From: Sulfidibacterium sp964473895
Lineage (GTDB): Bacteria > Bacteroidota > Bacteroidia > Bacteroidales > F082
Length of the DNA stretch: 22,104 nucleotides
Reading direction: 5' to 3'
NCBI GenBank assembly: GCA_964473895.1
Contig: CAYYRE010000034.1
Span: 1-22,104 of the forward strand
The translations under genes and the position numbers were made by a program. Positions 14,469 through 22,104 of this stretch are shown here, piece by piece (positions within the stretch are counted from its first letter, which is position 1; each line of letters begins with the position of its first letter). A model generated the notes under the pieces. The model did not search any database. It was not told the DNA's origin and saw only the letters and a program-made list of their open reading frames with translations.

Positions 14469-15407
14469 TTAACATTCATTCAATGTCCTGCAACCCTGCC
14501 GGGCAATGGGTGATGTAAAGGTTTCGTAAGGCACACCGGTAGGACGCAGCACTTGCTGCATGGCTTCCGTCACTTTTTCAGCTGTTTTCCGGCCATCGGA
14601 CAAGGCAAAAACAGTGGGGCCCGAACCAGAAATACTGCATCCGAGTGCCCCTGCTTCCAAGGCAGCTTGTTTTATCCGGTCGAACCGGGGAATCAGCAAC
14701 GAGCGTACCGGTTCCACAATGCCATCGTGTAAGGAACGTCCGATTAACGCCATATCTCCTTGGAACAGTCCGGCTACCAGCCCGGCTACATTTCCCCATT
14801 GCTGCACCGCATCTTTCAATTGTACGGATTTCCGAAGAATATCGCGGGCATTTTTGGTTTTAACCTCGATCAAGGGGTGCAACAAACTGACAAAAAGATT
14901 TTCAGGAACGGGAAGTTGCACCACATCCAAAGGGTCGGTGGAACGGACCAGCGTAAAACCGCCGAAAATATTGGGGGCCACATTGTCGGCATGGGGCACG
15001 CCGGAAGCCAACGCTTCACCCAGCATGGCAAATTGAACCAGTTGGCTTTCGGAAAACGGTTTACCAAACAGCACATTTATTCCGAAAGCCGCCCCGCCTG
15101 CACTGGCACCGCTGGAGCCCATACCGCTTCCCGGGAGGATGCCTTTTTTCATTTCAATGAGGACACCCCCGGCCGGTTGAATTTCTTTCAAAAGGGCCAA
15201 AGCCACCACACCGGCCACATTTTTTTGGGGATCCGCCGGTAGCTCAGGAAAATTATGCATCACCAGCCGCACTTCTTTTTCCGGGATTCTCCTGAATGTC
15301 ATTGTGTCACCGGCATTTTCCACTGCAAAGCCCATGATATCAAAAGCACAAGCTACATTGGCAACAGTTGCCGGTGAAAACAAGGTTATTTCGTCCTTCT
15401 TTTCCAT
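14469..15407 (-). CDS. thrB: Homoserine kinase
   Basis: A 312-aa GHMP-family kinase phosphorylating homoserine with ATP. The N-terminal SPATVANVACAFDIMGFA is the family start. The ATP-binding loop LPGSGMGSSGASAGG lies at about 91-105, and GCSISGSGPTVFAL near the C-terminus is the third GHMP motif. It sits 17 bases after thrA and 81 bases before thrC, completing the homoserine-to-threonine route in one operon. Confidence 0.96.
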   Translation of the reverse strand: MEKKDEITLFSPATVANVACAFDIMGFAVENAGDTMTFRRIPEKEVRLVMHNFPELPADPQKNVAGVVALALLKEIQPAGGVLIEMKKGILPGSGMGSSGASAGGAAFGINVLFGKPFSESQLVQFAMLGEALASGVPHADNVAPNIFGGFTLVRSTDPLDVVQLPVPENLFVSLLHPLIEVKTKNARDILRKSVQLKDAVQQWGNVAGLVAGLFQGDMALIGRSLHDGIVEPVRSLLIPRFDRIKQAALEAGALGCSISGSGPTVFALSDGRKTAEKVTEAMQQVLRPTGVPYETFTSPIARQGCRTLNEC

Positions 15408-15424
15408 GTTTTGTTACGAAATTT

Positions 15425-17872
15425 TTATTGGTTTACAATAGAAATAATATCGGCAAACACACCGGAAGCGGTCACTTCGGCGCCGGCGCCGGCGCCTTTG
15501 ATCACCAGAGGTTGTTCACTGTACCGCTGCGAATAAATGAGCACAATGTTATCTTTCCCATCCAACCGGTAATAAGGTTCCGACGCATCAACCTGTTGCA
15601 ATCCCACACTGGCTGTACCACGGTCAAACGTGGCCACGTATCGCAATTTCTTACCTTTTTCGTCAGCCTGCCGGCGAAGAGACTCAAAGAAATCATCATA
15701 CTGTTTGAGTTGTACCATAAAATCCTGCACCGAGGAAGTTTGCATGAGTTCCTCCGGCAAAAAAGGCTGAATGGTAACTTCCTCCGGTTCCAGGGGATAA
15801 CCGCTTTCCCTGGCCAAAATCAGTATTTTACGCATGACATCTTTCCCGCTCAGATCAATACGCGGGTCGGGTTCGGTATATCCTTCGGCACGGGCACGGG
15901 CCACCACTGCCGAAAAAGCCATCTCCGCATCAAAATGGTTGAAAATAAAATTGAGGCTGCCCGAGAGTACGGCAGTAATACGGAAAATCCGGTCTCCGCT
16001 TTTGACCATGTCGCGCAATGTTTTCAATACCGGCAACCCGGCCCCCACATTGGTTTCGTACAAGTACTTTTTTTTCATACGTAACGCCGTGTCGTTTAGC
16101 TGCTGATACAGAGCATATGAAGAGGAAGAGGCTACCTTGTTGGATGCTACCACACTGATACTGCTTTGCAATATTTTTTGGTAAAGTCCGGACACTTCTG
16201 CACTGGCCGTATTATCCACAAAAATCGAATTACGCAAGTTTAAGGCGTTCATTTTTCGCAGAAAAACATCACTGTCCATGGGCTCTCCCTTTTCCTCCAG
16301 GAGATTTTTCCATCTTTCAAAGTCAATTCCCTTCGTATCAAAAAACATTTTCCGGCTGTTTCCAAGGGCAACCACTTTTATTTTTAAAGCATATTCTTTT
16401 TTCAGGTAGTCGTACTGACGTTTCAATTGATCCAACAATGCGGAGCCCACATGGCCCACACCCATCATAAACAGGTGAATTTCTTTATAAGGTGACAGGA
16501 AAAAACGTTCGTGCAAAACATTGAGTGCTTTGGTTACATCGGCTTCTTTCACCACAAACGATATGTTTCTTTCGGTGGAGCCCTGTGCTATGGCCCGAAT
16601 GTTCACCCCGTTTTTTCCAAGAGCATCAAAAGCTTTGCCGCTCAATCCGATGGAAGATTTCATATTATCGCCCACAATGGCAACTATTGATAAATGTTTT
16701 TCTATTAACAGCGGGTCAATGTTCCCCAGTTTTCGTTCCGAGTAAAATTCCTGCTCTACCGCTTTTTTGGCTTTTTCTTCATCGGCCGGTTTTACCGCCA
16801 CGGTAATGGAATGTTCGGAAGAAGCCTGCGTGATAAAAATCACGTTGACATGATGCTGCGAAAGGCAGGAAAAAAAACGGGCAGCTGTCCCTGTTACCCC
16901 TACCATGCCGCCGCCTGTCAGGGTCAGCAAAACAATATGCTCAATGTGCGAAAGACCTTTTACCGGTTTGCCATCAGGGGTTCCGTCACGGTCGATGAGG
17001 GTTCCTGCTAATTGAGGGTGAAAAGTATTTTTAATCCATACCGGAATATTTTTCTTCATCACCGGCTGGATACTGGGCGGGAAAACCACTTTTGCCCCAA
17101 AATGAGACATTTCCATCAATTCGCTGTAAGAAAGTTTTTGTAAAGGCATGGCGCTTTCTACATAAGACGGGTCGGCGGTCATAACGCCATCCACATCGGT
17201 CCATATCTCCAGCACTTTCGCCCCCAGCATAGCCGCCACCAGCGCAGCAGTATAATCCGAACCGCCCCGTCCCAACGTACTGGGAGAACCGTTAACCGTG
17301 GAAGCCAAAAAACCCGGAAGAAAAATATGCCCGTTGATTTCCCCTAACTTTTTATTGATCTTCCGGGCCGTTTCGTCTGTCAAAACGCGGGCATGCCCCA
17401 CATTTTCATCGGTAATGATTACTTCACGCGCATCCACAAACCGGATGGGGATGCCGTGATATTGAAAAGCTTCTGACAACAAGTATCCCGAAAGCCGTTC
17501 ACCAAAAGAAAGTAAACGGTCGCGGATACCGGGATTCAGTTCGCGAAGCAAAAAGATGCCGAGGCAAACATCTTCCAATTCATTCAGAATCAATTTAAGG
17601 GATGCTTTAATGCTCCCCTGGTCCTGCAAACGGAAAAGATCTTCCACCACTTCGAGATGTCGTGATTCCACTTCACGTAAAATTTCTTTGTACCCTTCTT
17701 CTCCTTTCCGGGCCATTTTACCACACTGCTCCAGCCGGTTGGTAATACCCCCGAGCGCCGATGCCACCACCACCAAACGGTCTTCCCGGCTTTTACTTTT
17801 TACAATTTCAATGACTTTTTTTATGTTTTCAGCCCGGGCTACCGAACTTCCGCCAAATTTTAAAACGATCAT
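15425..17872 (-). CDS. thrA: Bifunctional aspartokinase / homoserine dehydrogenase
   Basis: An 815-aa fusion of normal length. The aspartokinase half (about 1-300) has KFGGSS at 5-10 and STLGRGGSDYTAAL near 198-211. It is followed by a pair of ACT regulatory domains (about 310-455), which bind the feedback amino acid. The homoserine dehydrogenase half starts at the NAD(P)-binding GVGHVG (471-476), followed by the substrate domain with VLSGSLNFIFNHF and GYTEPDPRIDLSGKDVMRK. It catalyses the first and third steps from aspartate to homoserine. The ATG at 17872 follows an AT-rich stretch with no strong Shine-Dalgarno. Its transcript appears to be controlled by the leader ORF and hairpins upstream (17906-18094). 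Confidence 0.97.
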   Translation of the reverse strand: MIVLKFGGSSVARAENIKKVIEIVKSKSREDRLVVVASALGGITNRLEQCGKMARKGEEGYKEILREVESRHLEVVEDLFRLQDQGSIKASLKLILNELEDVCLGIFLLRELNPGIRDRLLSFGERLSGYLLSEAFQYHGIPIRFVDAREVIITDENVGHARVLTDETARKINKKLGEINGHIFLPGFLASTVNGSPSTLGRGGSDYTAALVAAMLGAKVLEIWTDVDGVMTADPSYVESAMPLQKLSYSELMEMSHFGAKVVFPPSIQPVMKKNIPVWIKNTFHPQLAGTLIDRDGTPDGKPVKGLSHIEHIVLLTLTGGGMVGVTGTAARFFSCLSQHHVNVIFITQASSEHSITVAVKPADEEKAKKAVEQEFYSERKLGNIDPLLIEKHLSIVAIVGDNMKSSIGLSGKAFDALGKNGVNIRAIAQGSTERNISFVVKEADVTKALNVLHERFFLSPYKEIHLFMMGVGHVGSALLDQLKRQYDYLKKEYALKIKVVALGNSRKMFFDTKGIDFERWKNLLEEKGEPMDSDVFLRKMNALNLRNSIFVDNTASAEVSGLYQKILQSSISVVASNKVASSSSYALYQQLNDTALRMKKKYLYETNVGAGLPVLKTLRDMVKSGDRIFRITAVLSGSLNFIFNHFDAEMAFSAVVARARAEGYTEPDPRIDLSGKDVMRKILILARESGYPLEPEEVTIQPFLPEELMQTSSVQDFMVQLKQYDDFFESLRRQADEKGKKLRYVATFDRGTASVGLQQVDASEPYYRLDGKDNIVLIYSQRYSEQPLVIKGAGAGAEVTASGVFADIISIVNQ

Positions 17873-17905
17873 TTTTTATTTTTTTAGCAACAGAATTATG
17901 AATGG

Positions 17906-17936
17906 AAAACGGAAACATAACACGGCTTCCGCTTTT
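17906..17936 (-). terminator. Candidate attenuator terminator upstream of thrA
   Basis: On the minus strand the stem CGGAAGC/GTTTCCG (one G-U pair, 8-nt loop) is flanked by AAAA and TTTT with one bulged G, and ends in T4 about 34 bases before the thrA ATG. The T tract is short. I call it a terminator mainly because of its place between the Thr-rich leader ORF and thrA. Confidence 0.5.
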
Positions 17937-17980
17937 GTGATAAACAGGGAAATTCCCCCAAAGGATGCTATAACTTACTG

Positions 17981-17996
17981 AACCCCCTAAGGGGTT
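17981..17996 (-). promoter_or_regulatory. Hairpin overlapping the end of the thr leader ORF
   Basis: The 6-bp perfect stem AACCCC/GGGGTT has loop TTAG on the minus strand, and the leader stop codon lies at its loop. A ribosome waiting in the Thr codons would cover its 5' arm, so it is a plausible switch element. A second G run at about 17955-17959 offers an alternative partner for the CCCC arm. Confidence 0.5.
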
Positions 17997-18094
17997 GTGG
18001 TGGTGGTAGTATACGCAGACGCATGGCACCTGCTACCGGAACCGGCAGGCCCGGCGGTAACAAAAGAGGCGGTTATTTGAAAAATATAATCCAT
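17987..18094 (-). CDS. thrL: Threonine operon leader peptide (six consecutive Thr codons)
   Basis: A 35-codon ORF: ATG at 18094, TAG at 17987-17989. It starts MDYIFQITASFV and ends AYTTTTTTP before the stop. The Thr run is ACT ACC ACC ACC ACA ACC (codons 29-34, plus positions 17993-18010). Third bases vary, so it is not a simple triplet repeat, and only this frame gives one repeated residue. It lies on the same strand as thrABC, 114 bases upstream of thrA. The expected role is to sense charged tRNA-Thr: slow translation at the Thr run changes RNA folding and lets transcription continue into thrA. The symbol thrL is by analogy to enteric leaders; there is no sequence homology to claim. A GC-rich hairpin inside the ORF (about 18025-18051, CCTGC/GCAGG) may serve as a pause site. 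Confidence 0.72.
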   Translation of the reverse strand: MDYIFQITASFVTAGPAGSGSRCHASAYTTTTTTP

Positions 18095-18112
18095 GTGTTT
18101 GCTTTTCCGGGG

Positions 18113-18144
18113 TAAATGTAGAAAAAAAATGTTACGCCCGGCAA
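18113..18144 (-). promoter_or_regulatory. Possible promoter of the thr leader and operon
   Basis: On the minus strand TTG (18142-18144) is followed after 21 bases by TACATTTA (18113-18120), seven of eight matches to the TAnnTTTG pattern. It would start transcription about 10 bases before the leader ATG. The match is imperfect. Confidence 0.4.
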
Positions 18145-18185
18145 CATACCGGAAAAAATATTCGTCTTATGAAAAAAGAGGCCGG

Positions 18186-18210
18186 AAAAAAACCAAAAGT
18201 AGTCCTACTT
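18186..18210 (-). terminator. Short intrinsic terminator after the small exported protein gene
   Basis: On the minus strand the inverted repeat AAGTAG-GA-CTACTT includes the stop codon of the gene and is followed by TTGG and seven Ts. The stem is short (5-6 bp), so confidence is moderate. Confidence 0.5.
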
Positions 18211-18642
18211 GAATTTGGGTTTAAAGGTATCGTAGCTTAAAGGCAACCGTGTAAACTGTACAAAATAATTGGTAATATCCGTATAATTATTATTGTTAGC
18301 AATAAAAGAATAATGCGTCCCGGCTTTCAGGGCAAGGGTGTCTTTGCTGTCGATAACCACCGTTTGGGCACTATCCACATTAACGGCCTTGAAGATCACC
18401 TTTCCGGCACCGAGTTTCTCGATGAGCCAAACAGCATTTTCTTTAAACGTAACATGGGCTATCTTATCACCGTAGGTACTTAGGTTATAAGCAATTTGAA
18501 AAGTATCGGGCGGATTTATGATGGGATCGAGGTAGCTGTACAGTGGAATTTGCGGTCCGGAAGGAGTTTTATTACATTCGGAAGCCGAGAGCACGACAAG
18601 CCCCAAAATGGCTATCAAAAAAAGCCTGGTATAGTTTTTCAT
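18205..18642 (-). CDS. Small exported protein of unknown function
   Basis: A 145-aa protein from the ATG at 18642, which opens directly on a hydrophobic signal sequence (MKNYTRLFLIAILGLVVLSA). The longer frame to 18732 overlaps secA and the promoter box. Cys23 follows the hydrophobic core in LSASEC, but Glu before the Cys breaks the standard lipobox, so lipid attachment is uncertain. The rest (about 48-145) is rich in beta-type alternation: TFQIAYNLSTYGDKIAHVTF, KVIFKAVNVDSAQTVVIDSKD and an NNNNYTD loop. This suggests a small beta-sandwich, but I recognise no family. It lies just after secA with its own promoter box inside the last bases of secA and its own terminator, so it is probably an independent unit. 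Confidence 0.72.
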   Translation of the reverse strand: MKNYTRLFLIAILGLVVLSASECNKTPSGPQIPLYSYLDPIINPPDTFQIAYNLSTYGDKIAHVTFKENAVWLIEKLGAGKVIFKAVNVDSAQTVVIDSKDTLALKAGTHYSFIANNNNYTDITNYFVQFTRLPLSYDTFKPKFK

Positions 18643-18665
18643 AATGGCAAGATTTCGTTTTGTGA

Positions 18666-18673
18666 CAAATTTA
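18666..18673 (-). promoter_or_regulatory. -7 box for the small exported protein, overlapping the secA stop
   Basis: Minus-strand TAAATTTG matches TAnnTTTG and shares three bases with the secA stop (18671-18673), 23 bases before the chosen ATG. No clear -33 element is seen. Confidence 0.5.
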
Positions 18674-21600
18674 AACATTTCTGCCACAGCAGTTTTTATA
18701 TTTTTTACCGCTGCCACACGGACAAGGATCATTACGTCCCACTTTTTTGGCCACTTTCACCGGCTGAGGTTTCACTTTTTGCTGTGTGTCGGCATGGGCT
18801 TGTGATAACAAATCGCCGCGTTGTTCCTTGATTTTGGAACGGTCAATCCCCCTGTTGATATGGGCTTCTTTAAAAGCAGCCTGATTCGGATTATAAATAT
18901 CGGCCCGGATAAGATAAGAAACCACTTCGCGGTTAATCTTTTCAATCATGGCCTTAAAAAGGTTGAACGATTCGAATTTATATACCAGCAACGGGTCTTT
19001 TTGTTCGTAAGAGGCGTTTTGCACCGATTGTTTCAAATCATCCATTTCACGAAGCTGTTCTTTCCAGGCCTCATCAATGGTACTCAACACAATACCTTTT
19101 TCAAAAGCGAGAGGAATTTCTTTTCCTTCCGATTCCACTGCTTTTTTCAGGTTGGCAATAATCTGCACCTGTTTTTGTCCATCGTAAAACGGGATGGCAA
19201 TATTTTCGTACTGGGTTTGGTTTTCATACACATCTTTTACCACCGGCAGGGTTTGTTCGATCAGGCGCTGCCGTTTCAAAAGATAGCTTTTATAGACTTT
19301 ATTGTAAAGTTTTTCGGTTATCTCTTCCGCGGGCAGCGAAAGAAATTCTTTTTCTGTCACTACCGGCTCGGTTGACAACATCCGAATGAGCTGCATCTTA
19401 AAATTCTCGTAGTCGGCATTTTCCTGATTTTCGGTAACAATTTGTTCACACAAATCGTACATCATATTGGAAATGTCCATGGCGAGACGGTCGCCGAAAA
19501 GGGCATGCCGCCGTTTTTTGTAGATGACCTCGCGCTGGGTATTCATAATGTCGTCGTACTCCAGCAATCTTTTCCGGATACCGAAGTTATTTTCTTCCAC
19601 TTTTTTCTGGGCACGTTCGATGGATTTGGTAATCATCGAATGTTGAATTACCTCTCCTTCTTTCAATCCGAGGCGGTCCATAATGCCTGCCACACGCCCC
19701 GAACTAAACATACGCATCAGGTCGTCTTCGAGCGAAACATAGAACTGTGAGCTGCCGGGATCGCCCTGACGTCCGGCACGGCCGCGCAACTGACGGTCTA
19801 CCCGCCTGGAGTCGTGGCGTTCGGTTCCGATAATGGCAAGACCGCCGGCTTCCACCACTCCGGGCCCCAACTTAATGTCGGTACCACGCCCGGCCATATT
19901 GGTAGCAATGGTAACTTTTCCGGCTTGACCGGCCTCTTTAATGATTTGTGCCTCTTTATAATGTAACTTGGCATTCAAAATATTATGGGCAATATGCCGT
20001 CTTGTGAGCATTTTGCTCAATAATTCGGAGGTTTCTACCGATGTGGTACCCACCAGGACGGGGCGTTTCTGGTTCACCAGATTTTCAATTTCATCAATAA
20101 CGGCAGCATATTTTTCCCGTTTGGTTTTATAAACCAAATCATCCCGGTCGTCACGAATCACCGGTTTGTTGGTGGGAATAACCACCACATCCAGTTTGTA
20201 AATATCCCAAAACTCGCCCGCTTCCGTCTCTGCCGTTCCGGTCATACCGGCCAGCTTTTTGTACATCCTGAAATAGTTCTGCAAGGTAACCGTAGCATAC
20301 GTTTGCGTGGCAGCCTCCACCTTCACATTTTCTTTGGCTTCAATGGCCTGGTGTAAACCATCGGAATAGCGGCGGCCTTCCATAATACGCCCGGTCTGCT
20401 CATCCACTATTTTGATCTTGTTGTCCATGATCACATATTCCACATCTTTTTCGAAAAGTGTGTAGGCCTTGAGCAACTGAATGACCGTATGGACACGTTC
20501 CGATTTAATGGAATAATCGTTGATCATCTCATTTTTCTTCTCCAACAGGTCTTTTTCATCGAGCCCCATATTCTCCAACTCGGCAATCCGTTCGCCAATG
20601 TTGGGAAGAATGAAAAATTCGGGATCGTTGTATGATTTGGTCAGCAGGTCAATCCCTTTTTCGGTCAGATCGGCCGTGTTGTTTTTCTCATCAATAACAA
20701 AATAAAGTTCATCATCGATGATGTGCATGTTTTTGGCCTGTTCCTGCAGGTAAAAACTTTCGCGCCGCTGCATCAGCGCTTTATTTCCTTCTTCACTCAA
20801 CAATTTGATGAGGGCATGGTTTTTGGGCAATCCGCGGTAAGCCCTGAAAATCAAATCACCCGCTTTGTTGAGTTCATCTCCTTTGGGATTGGTTTTAAGG
20901 ATTTTTCGTGCTTCGGCAATGAGATGAGATACCAGATTTTTCTGGGCATTATAGAGTTTCTCCACATCCCCTTTCAGTTTGTCAAACTCATGTTTTTCAC
21001 CTGCCGGTGTAGGACCGGAAATAATCAAAGGCGTCCGGGCATCGTCAATGAGTACTGAGTCCACCTCATCCACAATACTGTAATTGGGTTCACGCTGCAC
21101 CATTTCTTCCGGGTCGCCTGTCATGTTGTCACGCAGGTAATCAAATCCGAATTCATTGTTGGTTCCGTATGTCACATCGGCCAGATAGGCATTGCGCCGT
21201 TCGGGGGTATTGGGTTCATGTTTGTCAATACAATCCACTTTCATACCGTGAAACTCCAACAGCATGCCCATCCATTCCGAGTCGCGCTTGGCCAGATAGT
21301 CGTTAACCGTCACCACATGGACGCCTTTACCCGGCAGGGCATTCAGATAGACCGGCAGGGTAGCCACCAGCGTTTTCCCCTCACCGGTGGCCATCTCGGC
21401 AATTTTCCCCTGGTGCAGCACCACGCCTCCGAAAAGCTGTACATCGTAATGCACCATGTCCCATGTAATCAGGTTACCGCCAGCCATCCACTGGTTTTTG
21501 TAATAGGCCTTATCGCCTTCGATGCGCACATTTTCCATTTGAGTAGCCAGGTAGCGGTCGTGGTCGTTGGCCGTAACCACCACTTCGTCGTTATCTTTGA

Positions 21601-21964
21601 AGCGGCGTGCCGTTTCTTTCATAACGGCAAATGCCTCGGGCAACAGCTCGTCCAGAATCTCCTGGGTTTTATCATATATGTGGGTGGAAAGTTTATCGAT
21701 CCGTTCGTAAAGCTTTTCCTTTTCGTGCAAAGGTATGTCCAGATCACTTTCCACACGCTGTTTCAGTTCGGTCAATTCTTTTTCTTCTTCGGCAATGTGG
21801 GCCGCAATTTTTTCTTTGAATTCCTGCGTTTTGGCGCGCAGGGCATCATTGCTCAGATCTTTAATGCTTTCGTAAGCTTCTTTTACTTTGTTTACGATAG
21901 GATTAATGGCCTTCCTGTCCCTGGTGGCCTTATCCCCTAAAACCTTTTTTATAAAACCAATCAT
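18671..21964 (-). CDS. secA: Protein translocase ATPase SecA
   Basis: A 1097-aa ATPase that pushes preproteins through SecYEG. The Walker A motif MATGEGKT is at 191-198, NEFGFDYLRDN near 270-280 and the DEVD box at about 299-302, followed by SVLIDDARTPLIISG. The second motor domain has TNMAGRGTDIKLGPGV, ERHDSRRVDRQLRGRAGRQG and DPGSSQFYVSLED. The C-terminal zinc-binding tail has Cys1081, Cys1083, Cys1092 and Cys1093 (CPCGSGKKYKNCC), used for SecB and membrane contact. It is longer than the E. coli protein (901 aa), as is usual in Bacteroidota, with an insertion between DEVD and the second motor half. The ATG at 21964 starts MIGFIKKVLGDK, the normal SecA N-terminus. Confidence 0.98.
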   Translation of the reverse strand: MIGFIKKVLGDKATRDRKAINPIVNKVKEAYESIKDLSNDALRAKTQEFKEKIAAHIAEEEKELTELKQRVESDLDIPLHEKEKLYERIDKLSTHIYDKTQEILDELLPEAFAVMKETARRFKDNDEVVVTANDHDRYLATQMENVRIEGDKAYYKNQWMAGGNLITWDMVHYDVQLFGGVVLHQGKIAEMATGEGKTLVATLPVYLNALPGKGVHVVTVNDYLAKRDSEWMGMLLEFHGMKVDCIDKHEPNTPERRNAYLADVTYGTNNEFGFDYLRDNMTGDPEEMVQREPNYSIVDEVDSVLIDDARTPLIISGPTPAGEKHEFDKLKGDVEKLYNAQKNLVSHLIAEARKILKTNPKGDELNKAGDLIFRAYRGLPKNHALIKLLSEEGNKALMQRRESFYLQEQAKNMHIIDDELYFVIDEKNNTADLTEKGIDLLTKSYNDPEFFILPNIGERIAELENMGLDEKDLLEKKNEMINDYSIKSERVHTVIQLLKAYTLFEKDVEYVIMDNKIKIVDEQTGRIMEGRRYSDGLHQAIEAKENVKVEAATQTYATVTLQNYFRMYKKLAGMTGTAETEAGEFWDIYKLDVVVIPTNKPVIRDDRDDLVYKTKREKYAAVIDEIENLVNQKRPVLVGTTSVETSELLSKMLTRRHIAHNILNAKLHYKEAQIIKEAGQAGKVTIATNMAGRGTDIKLGPGVVEAGGLAIIGTERHDSRRVDRQLRGRAGRQGDPGSSQFYVSLEDDLMRMFSSGRVAGIMDRLGLKEGEVIQHSMITKSIERAQKKVEENNFGIRKRLLEYDDIMNTQREVIYKKRRHALFGDRLAMDISNMMYDLCEQIVTENQENADYENFKMQLIRMLSTEPVVTEKEFLSLPAEEITEKLYNKVYKSYLLKRQRLIEQTLPVVKDVYENQTQYENIAIPFYDGQKQVQIIANLKKAVESEGKEIPLAFEKGIVLSTIDEAWKEQLREMDDLKQSVQNASYEQKDPLLVYKFESFNLFKAMIEKINREVVSYLIRADIYNPNQAAFKEAHINRGIDRSKIKEQRGDLLSQAHADTQQKVKPQPVKVAKKVGRNDPCPCGSGKKYKNCCGRNV

Positions 21965-22059
21965 AATATTTTATCCTTGAGATCTTTTTTAATCAATTAT
22001 TGTTCCGAAGTTATCAAACCAGATTCTTGTCTTTCAGATAACCAACGTAAAAACCGGTG

Positions 22060-22067
22060 CAAAGGTA
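22060..22067 (-). promoter_or_regulatory. -7 box for secA
   Basis: Minus-strand TACCTTTG matches TAnnTTTG, 95 bases before the secA ATG, implying a 5' leader of roughly 90 bases. No clear -33 element is seen before the window ends. Confidence 0.45.
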
Positions 22068-22104
22068 TTGAAAGCCGCTTAATTTTGTATTCTTTTTTTA
22101 AAAG

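Noticed and set aside
17829..18029. 66-codon minus-strand ORF (with a Tyr/His run) overlapping the thr leader and the thrA start
   Set aside because: It is another frame of the same Thr-codon run and of the thrA 5' end. The frame with six Thr codons and a stop placed as in attenuators explains the region better.
21218..21940. 240-codon plus-strand ORF
   Set aside because: Antisense to the conserved secA N-terminal region; no family features.
1..22104. Mobile elements, CRISPR arrays, prophage or defence genes
   Set aside because: I looked for transposase or integrase motifs, regular repeats and atypical gene content and saw none; the genes are core functions in tight operons.

Overview
The window looks like chromosomal housekeeping DNA from a member of the Bacteroidota, probably of the Bacteroidales/Marinilabiliales type. 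Four things point there. Candidate promoters have the TAnnTTTG -7 box typical of the phylum and most genes lack a strong Shine-Dalgarno. There is a gliding-motility/type B (CHU_C) C-terminal domain of the type IX secretion system. SecA is long (1097 aa). thrA (fused aspartokinase-homoserine dehydrogenase), thrB and thrC lie in that order. I see no insertion sequence, phage gene, CRISPR array or integration site.

Layout, left to right. Positions 1-1698 (minus): a YfhO-type polytopic membrane protein cut by the window edge, preceded by a small DUF4834-type membrane protein. Positions 1834-1996: tRNA-Arg(ACG) on the minus strand, with a promoter and a strong terminator. Positions 2245-3865 (plus): two adjacent thioredoxins, one a lipoprotein and one without a signal peptide, a terminator, then a WbqC-family protein. 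Positions 3893-6602 (minus): a PgpH-type 7TM-HD phosphohydrolase and an OsmC-family protein. Positions 6778-10082 (minus): a TonB-dependent receptor-like beta-barrel protein tightly coupled to an unrecognised secreted His/Met/Gly-rich protein. Positions 10269-12279 (minus): yajC, a DUF1573 lipoprotein and a CHU_C/PKD surface protein in one operon. Positions 12578-13072 (plus): an exported MsrB. Positions 13089-18094 (minus): the threonine operon thrABC, preceded by a short leader. Positions 18205-21964 (minus): a small exported protein of unknown function and secA.

The most interesting element is not a conventional gene. Upstream of thrA, on the same strand, is a 35-codon ORF (17987-18094). 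It ends in six consecutive Thr codons, a Pro codon and a stop, followed by GC-rich hairpins and a terminator-like hairpin before the thrA start. This reads as a threonine-responsive transcription attenuator (thrL-like). It would let charged tRNA-Thr levels set expression of aspartokinase/homoserine dehydrogenase, homoserine kinase and threonine synthase.

Other functional links: SecA and YajC both belong to the Sec export machinery and would serve the many exported proteins here. The lipoprotein thioredoxin and exported MsrB could both act in envelope thiol/methionine repair, but that pairing is inference. The rest of the window is ordinary, well-packed core genome.
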